A stretch of 64,000 nt of DNA from Ailurus styani (taxonomy: Eukaryota > Chordata > Mammalia > Carnivora > Ailuridae). The translations under genes and the position numbers were made by a program. The first letter of the stretch is position 1. The number at the start of each line of letters is the position of its first letter. This document shows positions 1-11,100 of the stretch, piece by piece. The DNA lies in contig LNAC01000750.1 of NCBI GenBank assembly GCA_002007465.1, forward strand, positions 186,001 to 250,000, given 5' to 3'. The notes under the pieces are model-generated. The model saw only the letters and a program-made list of their open reading frames with translations. It did not search any database and had not been told where the DNA came from.

Positions 1-660
1 TCAGGGGTTTGGGTTGCAAACAACAGAAACAAACTCTGATTAAGCAGAAGATGAATTTATGAAGGGATCCTGGGTGGTTCACAGGTGTCGCAGGAGGACT
101 GGAGACCCAGGTGTCGTGGCGAGCCAGAAACGAAGTCTCGAGTTAGCTGTAGAACAACGGGCATGAAGACACTGCATAGGTAATGCTGCTGGGACAGGGG
201 ACATCCTGAGTATGGATGCCCATCCCCACTGGTAGAACCCCCAGCACTGAAAACTACCAACTTCCTCTATATTTGGGGCTGCTTCAAAGCATGAAGGGAC
301 CTCCAAAATCATGTACTCCAACCTCATTTGTAAGTCAAGAATGATTTCCCTGGGGGTGGGAGGAAAGCAGGGGATTAGAGGGTTCACCCAAGATCCCCAA
401 GCCAGGAGAGTACTAGAGCTGGTACCTCCCTCTCTAAGACCGAGCTTGTTGCATTATGTTGCTTTCTGCAACTTTAAGAGGAAGAGGGAGGGCGTTGCTC
501 ACTTTGTAAACACTCAGATGTTCAGATCACACTTGATTTCTCAGACAGCCGTGCTGGGCTGGTACTCCATGCCTGACTAGCTGCCTATGAGTTCTTTTTT
601 TTTTTTTTTTGCTGCCTATGAGTTCTGCCATGAGGTTTTACTCTTGCCTGCTGCATGCCT
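1..660. other. Intergenic DNA, no gene recognised
   Basis: No coding signature, splice-paired exon or familiar repeat was seen, apart from an interrupted T tract near 595-610. Confidence 0.5.
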
Positions 661-1273
661 TTCTAACCTCCTTTAACTCTTTTTTTTTTCATTTTAATTC
701 CAGTGTAGTTAACACACAGTGTTATATTAGTTTCAGATGTACAATATAGTGATTCAAAATTACATACATTACTCAGTGCTCATCATGATAAGAGTTGTCT
801 TAATCCTCTTCACCTATTTCACCCATCCCCCCACCTCCCCTCTGCTAACCATCTGATTGTTCTCCATAGTTAAGAGAGTCTGTTTTTGGTTTGTTTCTTT
901 TGTTTTGTTTTGTTTTGTTTTTTTAGAGGGGGGAAGGGCAGCAGGAGATGGAAAGAGAGAGAAACTGAAGCAGACTCCACGCCCAGTGCAGAGCCCAAGG
1001 CTCTCATGACCCTGAGATCATGACCTGAGCTGAAACCAAGAGTCAGACACAACCGACTGAGCCACCTATGTGCCCCAAAAGAGTATTTTTTGGTCAGTCT
1101 TTTTTTTTTCCTTTGTTCATTTGTTTTGTTTCTTAAAGTCCACATATGAGTGAAATCATATGGTATTTGTCTTTCTCTGACTCACTTATTTAACACTATA
1201 TTCTCTAGGTCCATCCATGCTGTTGCAAATGGCAAGATTGCATTCCTTTTTATCACTGAGTAATATTCCATTA
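661..1273 (-). mobile_element. L1 3'-end fragment (minus strand), split by a SINE
   Basis: Sequence at 690-890 and 1,077-1,273 matches the reverse complement of mammalian L1 3' sequence (GATGTACAATATAGTGATTC; TATGAGTGAAATCATATGGT; ATGGCAAGATTGCATTCCTT). The same element recurs at 58,437-59,330, giving internal support. Confidence 0.8.
918..1076 (-). mobile_element. CAN-SINE inside an L1 fragment
   Basis: Reverse-strand SINE ending CCACCTATGTGCCCC with the internal ATCATGACCTGAGCTGAAAC block. It is diverged and lacks the long TTTATT-rich start. Confidence 0.85.
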
Positions 1274-2189
1274 ACTCTTTTTGGGACTACCAGTCCTTCA
1301 CTTTCCAATCTTCTCATGGCAATTTGTCATCTTTACTTCTCAAGCACAGCTTTATTACTTGCTCATGTCTTGCCAAAATATTGAACAAGACATGGTATTA
1401 GATGGATGACAAGCTGAAGGAACAAAGACAAGATCATATAGATGCCAATCATTTATTTGGGGAATAGTCATTTAATGCTAGATAATGAGGACAAGGGTCA
1501 AGATACAAATCAGAACTAGAAATACTTCTTGCCCTCTAGAAGCTTACTTTCTAGAACAATTGTTCCAAACCCTTCATCATGCCACTCAATCCAAAAAAAA
1601 AAAAATCAAACACATTCCCAACAATTGCATATTTATTATAAATCATATAAGCTCTTCTGTACTGATTTTTAAATATTGGTAAAGCTTAATTTTCTTAGTA
1701 TCTTAGGTTAAAGAATAATAAAAAGAAGTTTTCACATATTTTCTTCCCACACCTCAGTGTACCATCTTTGGCACTCCCTTGGGCACAGTTCTAACAGGGG
1801 AATCAGATGGGTACCCCAGTATACTATACCACAAGAGTGTGAAGAGGGCTCTCAGAGTGAGCAGAGTATTCTTAGAGCATGCAAAAAAGAAAGGAAAGCT
1901 GAAAATATTCAAGAGCTTCTGACCTAGCTCCTGAGCCTAGCTTGAGCCAGGGATTAATCCTGGCTTCAGTTCCTCGCCGATGGTCGTGCAAAGACTGCTT
2001 GATAAAAAGGCTTCACATGAGAGCCTCCCTCACCTCTGAAGCACCCATCTCTCAGCACCTCAGGCATGTGAGGGCTTAATAAAAACATGTCATCCCATGA
2101 TGCTAGGGACAGACATGTCTGACACATGACCCAGAACCACCCTTGACTGTCTACACTATCAACAGCAGGTTGGCAAGTGCCCTGGATGT
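1274..2189. other. Intergenic DNA, no gene recognised
   Basis: AT-rich unique sequence with a 12-base A run near 1,592. Nothing coding was recognised. Confidence 0.5.
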
Positions 2190-2310
2190 GGAGACAGGAC
2201 ACTGAGTTGAATCCTCTCTTACTAACCAATGGTATGACTACAGTCCCTCAGCTTCTCTGAGCCTCAATTTTCTCATCTGTAAAATAGAATAATAAATGCC
2301 TTCTAGGATA
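2190..2310 (+). repeat. MIR fragment
   Basis: Matches the MIR 3' half: CCTCAATTTTCTCATCTGTA followed by AAATAG and AATAATAAATG. Confidence 0.7.
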
Positions 2311-2499
2311 GGGACACCTGGGTGGCTCAGTGGGTTAAGCATCTGCCTTTGGCTCAGGTCATGATCTCAGGGTCCTGGCATCAAGCCCTGGGTTGGGCTC
2401 CCTGCTCAGTGGGGAGCCTACTTCTCCCTTTCCCTCTACCCCCCTCCACCTGCTCATGCTCACTCTCTCAAATAAATAAATGAAATCTTTAAAAAAAAA
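2311..2499 (+). mobile_element. CAN-SINE
   Basis: Full-length SINE from GGGACACCTGGGTGGCTCAG to AATGAAATCTTT with an A tail. Confidence 0.95.
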
Positions 2500-3000
2500 T
2501 GCCTCACATGTGTCGGGTTCTTCATTGTGCATTACATGTATCACCTCATGAAATCCTCATGACAACATGATGAAGGAGATGCTATGACCATTCCCATTTT
2601 GCAGGCGTGAAAACTAAGCCCATACCCTACCCCCATCCGCTCACTGCTGACCTCACAGTGCTGCGCAGGGCGGGGACAACTAGGTAACACGATCTCTGAG
2701 GTACACACAAGGTACCGCTCATTACACGTTGTGTAAGGTCTAGTCATTGTCCTCAAGTCTAAATTCAAAATATGCTTTTCTACACAGCCCTGAAGGTCAA
2801 CAAAGTAGGATTTGGTTGGAAAGAAAAGGTGGAGAAAGAGAACTTTAAAGTTAACCTCACTGTTTTGGATGTATGAATCTGGGAAGAGTGCCAGGGGAAG
2901 AATAAGGAGACGAGCTCTGCCCCCCATTTACGCCTGAATCTGGACACATCGTTTGAGCTGAGGTTCCTCGTCTCTTAGGGATCCTAATAACGGAGCTCTA
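2500..3000. other. Intergenic DNA, possible old MIR or L2 remains
   Basis: 2,540-2,625 (TGAAATCCTCATGACAACAT; CCATTTTGCAGGCGTGAAAA) resembles the middle of a MIR read in reverse. The rest is unique. Confidence 0.4.
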
Positions 3001-3190
3001 TGCGGCCTTCTTGTTGACTCTTCCCGAACTGCGTCCTCAAAACACGCTGCGGTCTGGACTCTCCCTGCTGTCCGGGCAAGCAGTGGAGCAAGGCAGGAGC
3101 ACTGGGAGGCGCTGCGCAGGTCAGGGGGGGCTCACTCGGACGGTGGATGGGGACTCCGGCCAGGGCCCTGCTGGGCCGGGCCGGTAATTA
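3000..3190. other. CpG-rich block, function unknown
   Basis: About 190 bases unusually rich in G, C and CpG compared with the AT-rich surroundings. No exon was recognised on either strand. Confidence 0.5.
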
Positions 3191-3382
3191 CAAGGAAACA
3201 TCGCAGAGAAAGTTTCTGTTGTGGTCGTTCCCTCTGTTGACTTTGGGCAGTTCTGTCATTTTTTAACTGACCCTTCCCAGATGAGATGGTCAGTTTTCAG
3301 CTGGGTAAAGTCAGAGCTTTGCAGCTGATGGGGTATTTGACTCCACCGCGGCTCGGTTGCTGGAGGGAGGCCAGGGCAGCTG

Positions 3383-3383
<1 letters not shown>

Positions 3384-3415
<32 letters not shown>

Positions 3416-3416
3416 N
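3384..3416. repeat. Poly-C tract ending in an unresolved base
   Basis: Thirty-two consecutive C followed by N at 3416. The true length is probably unresolved. Confidence 0.9.
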
Positions 3417-4029
3417 CAGGGCTGCAAACTTGCTGACAGTGGCCGGCGGCCTGCAAACCCAAACATCCTCCTCTCCTCCGCCTCAGGGGGGCAACCCAAA
3501 GAAAACCACACTGCTAGCTTTCCAGAGCCAGGAGTCTCCAGCCATGCCCCCTCCCTCAGCTCACGGCCACGTGGGGACAAGGTTACGGTTACAAGCTGAG
3601 AACTGCTGACCTCTCCGTTTTGGTTGTTGCTTAAAAAAAAAAAAAAAAACACCAAAAAACAAAAACCACACATACACTTTCCTTCATGGCTGAAAGCTTC
3701 ACATAGTTGATTCAAACCCAAAGGTGTATATTTGCTCTGCTTTGCTTTTCTTGTTTTCTTAAGTTTGAACAGTATGAATGCAGCCGTTTAGGAGTCAGAG
3801 AGAAGGAAATCTCATCTGCTTAGAACTTTTCCTAAACTTTCCAGTTTCTTTTGGCCTCTGAAAGCCAAAGAATAGAGTCTTTTATGCCTAAGATTAGAAA
3901 CATCTGGCCATCACATTTGAGCGAGGCTGGGCCGGAGGAAGGCAGAGCCAGGTGGAATGGCCTGCCTGTTTGCACTATGGAATTTTCGGCATGGAGAGGA
4001 TTAAAAGTTACTAAAGTCAACCGCTTCGT

Positions 4030-4130
4030 CTTATAGATAAAGAAACAGGCCCAGAGAGGTTAGGACTTGCTTAATATCACATATCTTGTAAGTGTCAGAG
4101 GTGAAACCAGAACTCGGGAAATAAGGGAGA
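4030..4130 (-). repeat. MIR fragment
   Basis: Reverse-strand MIR core: AAACAGGCCCAGAGAGGTTA, then a CACATATCTTGTAAGTG block. Confidence 0.75.
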
Positions 4131-4319
4131 AAACTTACTCCCGCCTACCTCTCTTTACATTTACCCATGCATAGGGAGGAAACGAAAACAGAGAGAAAGT
4201 GCTTATGAGTATTCTGAAGCACTCTATTTAACTATTTCCACTTGGGCACACTTCCGCTCAGGTCTCCTCCACTGGCTATCTACACTTCCTCGGGAGAAGA
4301 GAGGGATTTAATGTTCCCA

Positions 4320-4500
4320 GAGCACCTACTATGTGACGAGTGTTATTGAATTTTCACAATACCACGAGGGAGGCATCATTATACCTGTTTCGCAGAGGCT
4401 GAAACCCAGAGGTTAAGCACACTTGACCAAAGTCACACAACTCAGAAGGGGCAGAGTCAAGATTCGAATCCAGATCTCTCCAATTCTGCAACCTCTAGAC
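4320..4500 (-). repeat. MIR fragment
   Basis: Reverse-strand MIR: GAGGCTGAAACCCAGAGGTT, AAGTCACACAACTCAGAAGG, GATTCGAATCCAGATCTC. Confidence 0.8.
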
Positions 4501-4634
4501 GGCATGACGTCACATTGCCATGGTCACGGCGCACGTCACACTTTTTTTTAAATCACACTTTATACCTTTATACTTCCCCACTTTCAAAATCGCAACCTCG
4601 CTTTCATAAGTATTACTTTTGTGGACATGCTCAT

Positions 4635-5400
4635 TGATACAACAAATATTTATTAAACAGCTTCTCCGTGCCATGCACGATCCAGACACCGAGCCTACAG
4701 CCTCGAGCAACATGCCTGGATCCCCGCTCCCGGAGAGCACAGCTTTTCAGGGGTACTCAGACAAGAACCCAAACCAGTAAGTCAGGGAAGGTGACAAGGG
4801 CTAGGGCGGTGGGTAGAGAATAAAACAAGGCAGGGGAACAGGAAATGCCAGGAGCTGCAGATTAGGAAAGATGGCAGTTTGAAATGGGATGGTCAGAGAA
4901 GGCAGATCTCATCGGTACATCTGAGCAGGTCTGAAGGTGCCAAGGGAACAAGCCCAGTGGTTATCTGGGAGAAGAAGGAAGGGCGAGTTCAAAGTCACTG
5001 AGGCAGGAGAAGGCCTGGTGTGTTCAAAAGCAGTTAGGAACCCTCAGGGCCAGAGTGGAGTGCACAAGGGGGAAAGTAGTATCAGATGAAGTCAGAGAGT
5101 AATGGGGGCCAGATGAGCTAGGGCCTGGGACCAACAAAAACAGCAGCTCTTCTCCTGAATGAGAAGGCTGCCATGGAAGATTCTGAGTAGAGGATCGACA
5201 CAGTTTTGTTTCCAAAAGGGTCCCTATGACTATAGTATTGAGAGTAGACCAGGGGATGGGGAGCAAGGTGGAAGCAGAAAGACAGGTTGAGAGACCGTTG
5301 CAATGAGTCAGGTGAGAGACCATGTGACCAGGCCTGGGGAGGTAGAGGAGGCAGTGAGGAGCGAGGCAACTCAGGGTGTATGTTGCCAGTGAGACCAGTG
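4635..5400 (+). repeat. Ancient dispersed repeat, family not named
   Basis: Begins CAACAAATATTTATTAAACA and passes through blocks such as GGGGGCCAGATGAGCTAGGG and CAATGAGTCAGGTGAGAGAC. These match an old mammal-wide repeat I recognise by text but cannot name with certainty. The segment at 11,660-12,300 looks like a related piece. Confidence 0.5.
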
Positions 5401-6270
5401 TGATAACCTACTGTCTAACGTGCCATGCTGTCATATAGCATTTCCCGTGGTGATCTAGGGTGTCCCCATGGGCACTAGCATAGATAATCCTCCTCTTAGC
5501 ATTGCCACTCACGCTCTTTGCGAGTTTTTCCTTAAAATGAACTCCTGGAGTTGGATGACTGAGTCAAAGAAGGGGAATCATCCTCATGCCCCTTGCTCCG
5601 TATTGTCTCTTCCTTAGTCGGCTCCGCCGGCGGGACCTGGAAAAATCCTTCATTTCAAATGCTCCGGAATTTCTCTCCTATCCCCAGCATCTCTCACCCT
5701 CTCTCTCGCTAGGGTTTTCTTTTTTTTCTCCCTCTCCTCCCTCTCCTTTTGGGGAACTAATAAAGGGGAAGGGTAACAAAGATAGACAAAGTTTAATGTT
5801 GGCTGCAGACAGAGGTAAGAAAAGACAAGGAGGGATTTCTTCTTCTTTTTTTTTTCTTCATTTTTTTCTCAGGGTCTTACAGCCCTGAGAAAGGGCCAGC
5901 TGTTTCCCTTAGTTAGATGAGAATCTTCTTCTGTAAGAGTCAACAAACTAACAATACTGCTGACTTAGAGACCCCTTTTTTTTCCTTCTTGGGAGATCAA
6001 TGGACTTAACAATTTCAATTATCTTTCACAATGTCCCCTGGTGCTAGATCAAACTGCCTCCCCTGAACAAACATTCCTCTCACCAGGGTGGGAAGTTCAC
6101 AAACTTTTTGACTCGTTTCTTCCCCTCCTCCATCTGTTTGGTTCCCCTGCAAAGTTGCTTTCTACAACTCTGAAGTGTCCTTGCTCCGTCCTCCTTACCC
6201 TATTTCATTCTAAGTATGGAAGAAAAGGTTTTCATTATTTAAGGGCAGAGGGATTCTTATAGACTTCAGG
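5400..6270. other. Intergenic DNA, no gene recognised
   Basis: Unique sequence with pyrimidine-rich runs at 5,680-5,750 and 5,838-5,870. No gene was recognised. Confidence 0.45.
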
Positions 6271-6654
6271 ACCAGTTTGTCAGTTTCTGCTGCTCCTAAA
6301 TTTCATACGGAAATGCAAGAAACTCAGAATAGCCAGACGATCTTGGAAATGGACAAAGTTGGTGGACTCCTGCTGAAAGACTACAGTAATCAAGACAATG
6401 TGGTACTGGCATAAGGGTAAACATTGGGATTGATGGAATGACTTAAGAATCCACAAGTAAACCCTGACAATTATAGTCAGTTTATTTTTGACAAAGAAAA
6501 TTCATAGGAAAAGAATAGCCTTTTCAACAAATGCTACTGGGACAACTGAATATCCACACGCAAACAAACGAATCTGGACTTTTAATAAATATCATACACA
6601 AAAATTAACTCAAAATGGATCATAGACCTAAATGTAGGGGCTAAAGACCTATAT

Positions 6655-7041
6655 TTTCTTTAAGATTATTTATTTATTGGGGCACCTGGGTGGCTCAGTC
6701 GTTAAGCATCTGCCTTCGACTTGGGTTCTGGTCCCAGGGTCTTGGGACTGAGTCCCGCATCTGGCTCCCTGCTAGTCTGGAAGCCTGTTTCTCCCTTTCA
6801 CACTCCTCCTGCTTGTGTTCCCTCTCTCCTGTCTCTCTCTCTGTCAAATAAATAAATTTTTTAAAATAAGATTATTTATTTATTTGAGAGAGAGCGAGCC
6901 CATTAGCAGGGAGGTGGGAGTGGGAGAAGCAGACTCCCCACTGATAGTAAGGAAACTGATCCAGGGCTCCATCCCAGGACCCTGGGATCATGACCTGAGC
7001 TGAAGACAGATGCTTAATTGACTGAGCCCCCCAAGCGCCCC
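6655..7041 (-). mobile_element. CAN-SINE (minus) split by a second CAN-SINE
   Basis: The minus-strand SINE's AAGATTATTTATTTATT start is present twice, at 6,662 and at about 6,869, as the target duplication of the inserted plus-strand SINE. The body continues to GCCCCCCAAGCGCCCC at 7041. Confidence 0.85.
6678..6868 (+). mobile_element. CAN-SINE nested in another CAN-SINE
   Basis: GGGGCACCTGGGTGGCTCAG at the start; CAAATAAATAAATTTTTTAA at the end. It is flanked by the duplicated AAGATTATTTATTTATT. Confidence 0.9.
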
Positions 7042-8130
7042 AAAACTATAAGACATTTAAAAGACATCTTCAGAGTAAGCCTTTGTGACCTTGGATTGGG
7101 CAGTGATTTCTTAGATTAAACACCAATAGAAAAGATTGATGTGTTGAACTTCATCAAAATTAAAAGCCATTGTGTTCAGAGGACACCATAAGGAAAGCTA
7201 AAAGGACGGCCCAGAGAACGAGAGAAAATATTTGCAAATCATAAATCTGATAAGGGACTTGTATCTAGAATATTTAAAACTCTTACAATTCAGTAATAAA
7301 AAGACAACCCAATTTTAAAATGGGCAGTTACAAGAGACATTTTTCCAAAGAAAATATACAAATATACAAATGGCTAATAAGCACACAGAAAGTCATTAGG
7401 GAAATGCAATTTCACCCACTAGAATGCTAAATTAAAAAAGGCAGACAGTAACAACTTTTGGTGAGGATGTGGGGAAATTGAAACCCTCATACACTGCTGA
7501 TGGGAAAATAAAATGGTGTAGCCACTTTGGAAAATGCTTTGGCAGTCCCTCTAAATGCTAAAAATAGAGTTACCATGTGACCTAGCAATTCCAATCTTAG
7601 ATATCTACCTAAGGGAAATGAAAACATATGTTCACACAAACACTTGTATGTGAATGTTCATAGCAACTTAATTCACATAATAAAAAAAAACAGGAAACAA
7701 CCCAAATGTACACCAGCCGATGAATGGATAAACAAAATGTGATATAGCCATACAGTGGAATGAATAATCTTTGGCGATAAAAAGCAATGAAGTACAGAAA
7801 CATGCTACAATATAGTGAAACTTCAAAAACCTTTTGCTAGGTAAGAGAAGCCAGTCACCGAAGACCACCTGTAGTGTGATCTCATCTATATAAAATGTTT
7901 AGTGTAGGCAAATCCATAGAAACAGAAAGTAGATTAGCTGTTGCCTAGAATTAGGGAAAGCAAAAGGAGGGTGGGGGAGTAGAAACAATGAGTGAGGGCT
8001 AACTAGTACAGGTTTCTTTCTGGGATAATGAAAATGTTCTAACATTAATTAAGGGGATGAATGCACAACAGTATATCCTAGAACCCACTGAACGGTATAC
8101 TCGAACTGTGTAAGCTCTGCAGCATCTCCA

Positions 8131-11100
8131 TACAGCTAGTTTTAAAAAGCGGCTGCTTGCTCTTAGAAAATGACACCACACCGTTCTGTTCAGTGCCCTC
8201 AAAAAATTAGTTTGTGTAATGCATGAAGGAACATGCTATGAGATTGGCCTACAAGGTTGCTAGTAATAAAAGCTGGAGACAGAGAGGGATCAGGGGAAGA
8301 GGAGGACAGAATAAGGGATGGGGGAGGGATGATAAGGAATAGGCGAAGAGATGCACCCAGAAATGAAGACATAAATCGTCTTAAGGTTGGAGAGCCAGGT
8401 GGGAAAGGGAGAGGAAATGTGGGAGTGAGTGCAATTTGCAGGGCATCTTTATGCTATAGGAATCATGGTTCGAAGCGAAACTGCAAAGAAAATAATTAAG
8501 AGAATAAAGACTCCACTGACGCGCTGTGTATATCATGCTGTGTAGAGCTGATGGAAGTTACTCGGTAAAAGTATGTGAGTGCTGTAGACGACTGGGAAAA
8601 GGAGCCACGGCTGCTGTTGCCACATTGGTATCAAAGCACAATTATAATGAGATTCTGCCAATAGCCAGAAAAGATAAAATGTTGACCCTTCTTAACAACG
8701 CTGTGGATTAACACAAGGTAACTTTTAGGAAATTGCTTCTTTGTCTAAGCAGAAATCCACATTTATAATCCTACTTGTACATGTCTTGCATCTCAATAAG
8801 GGTATTTTGAATTCCTAAAAATGTTTTCCCTAAAGTAAAGCTTTTTAGAGAGATGTTGGATCTGAAATGTGTCCATTTTTTAAACGAGAATTTTAAAATA
8901 AGAATCCGAGGCCAGTTAGATGATACAATGGTAAGTCGCTGTATCTAGTAAGACACACACTCGGGCAGGCACACACTGTCTCCCCAAAGTTCAAAGCATG
9001 GCGCGCTCCAGGTCACCCCACAATCAGCCTGTCCCTGGTAGGTCTGTCCCTGCCTGCTCAAGAGCCCGTCTCCTCCTCACAGTCATCTAGGGCAGAAAGG
9101 CCCGAAACAGAACAGCTGGGACCAGGGCTTATCATTCCTAAAGATGCCAGACGGTGATAGTTATAATAATTAGCATGTGTAAAGGGCTTTGCGGTGTAAG
9201 TGTCACCACCGTGCATTTGATTTTTGTTTAATATTAATCTTCATAAAAACTTCTCCTTTTCTCCCCACCCCCCCAGAAGAGACAATCAAAACTTAGGAAT
9301 GAAGTGAGATCTCTCCTCAGGTAGGTAAACATACCTAAACCTCTCTCAGTCTAAAAAAATGAAATCCATTCTTTACTTCAGGTGCTCTCCAGCCAAATTC
9401 TCCCTTTTTCCTAAGTCAGCTTTTTCAAAAGCAGCTCACACTTACCGTCTCCCCTTCTTTGTACTCGTTTAGTTCATTCTCCCTGTCTAAGCAATGTAAT
9501 GTAGCATGGCAGGTCACAAACTGGGGAGCAGAGTCGCCCTGCTCCTTCCAGCTTGGATCATGCCTGGTTATTAAACGCAACTCTGAGGGCTTAATAAGAG
9601 GAATGTCCTTGACCACTCAAGACAGCCGGCAAACTCTGGGCAGGCAGTCTGGCGCGGGAAGCTTGTAGCACTCCTCTGAGCTTCGAGGAGCTTCCCATTC
9701 TCTGGCTACTTCCCCCTCCTTCCTCTCTGGAAAGGAGGAAGAAAGGAAAGGAGGAGGGAAGGAGGCAAGGACAGTTTTAAAACAAAATCATCTGACTACA
9801 ACCTCCATTCCCTTTTTTCCTTTACTGGGATCCATTCGGACTCACTGCTGTTGGGTCAGCTAAAACAGAGGCCACGTTTTTGCCACTTACAGATCTGGCC
9901 TTATAAGAGAACTGTTTCCCTCACCTCCTATCAAAGTACCTATCATTCCTCCATTGAAACTTCATTAATGATCTAGATCTTGGAAGATTTTCTGGGATGA
10001 GGAGAACATCATAGTGGAGCATCTCAGGAGAGGTAAAGAGAGGGGGCAGAAAGGAAGGGGATTTGCCCCAAAGCATGCTTCACCTGCCCCCGAGTGCTCC
10101 TCGGACTCAGTCCTGGTCACTTACAGGAGAGGAAAATGCGGTGAAAGAAGGCCTCGAGTGAGTTCACGGTCTTGCTGCACAGTGAGCTCTCTCTCCCCTC
10201 CCCGCTGCACTAACCATACTTCCTGTTCTGCTGTGTGAAGTGTGAGTCTGGCACTCTATGAAGACACAGTGCCCACTTTCAGCCAAGCAAAGCAGCCTTT
10301 CCTGCGGACCGAGATGACCAAGCCTCATCTCAGTGCCCTGCTTCTCCGGCTGCAAAAGCAGGGCCTGGCTCCCACCTCCCCGGATCCAGAGGTGACGAGC
10401 CACTGCAGAGGGACGCAGTTCCCAACCTTACCACGTTTCAGATCTAAACATAGCTACTGCCCGTTACCCCTTCCCTATAACTCAGGCTGCTGAAGAATTA
10501 GTATCTCCTTTGACAACAAAGGGGACGAGTATGAAAAGGCAGGGTAGTCCAGGGGCAAAATCGGAAAGTAGGTGGAACGTATCTTTGGTGTGCTCTCTTT
10601 TTCCTTTCTCCTGCTCCCTCTACTGAAGTCAGGAAAGAATCTGAAAATGCTCATGTGTACGTTAATGTGAATTTCAAGGTCTCAAATTGTATCTCATGGG
10701 ACTTGATCTTTGCTTATAAAATAAAAAAAAAGTTTTGGCCACCACGAGAAACAGCTTGTCAGGCAGGTAGCCAAAGGACTTTTAGGGAACATGGGGGCCT
10801 TCTTCTGGGGAGCATTGAGCAGAGAGCTCCTTAGAACCACACATAGAGCCGGACCAGGGGGAACGTCCGAGACGGAGGGTCCACAGTCATTCATGTCGGG
10901 GACTTTCCCCCAGCCTCTGCCTCTCTGGTGGCTTTGCTGTCATCACCCACCTTCTTAGACCAGACCTGGGGACACTCATGGGTGACCCGGGAAGGCTGGA
11001 TAAGGGGAAGTGGAGGACAGGCAGTGCTGATGATTTATTCAGCTCTGTGGCTTCTTACTCCTCCACAAGGCTCCTCATCAGAGGGTGCGGCTTGGGTCAT

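Larger units (their letters stand above)
6271..8130 (+). mobile_element. Old L1 fragment: ORF2 end and 3' UTR
   Basis: Plus-strand L1 text runs from TGCAAGAAACTCAGAATAGC through GACTACAGTAATCAAGACAA and ATTTGCAAATCATAAATCTG to about 8,130 (CATTAATTAAGGGGATGAAT). It is interrupted by two nested SINEs at 6,655-7,041. Many stops and indels mean no coding capacity. Confidence 0.85.

Noticed and set aside
9700..9770. Possible hairpin in CCTCCTTCC / GGAAGGAGG-rich DNA
   Set aside because: Pairing is imperfect and explained by purine/pyrimidine bias; no sign of an RNA gene.
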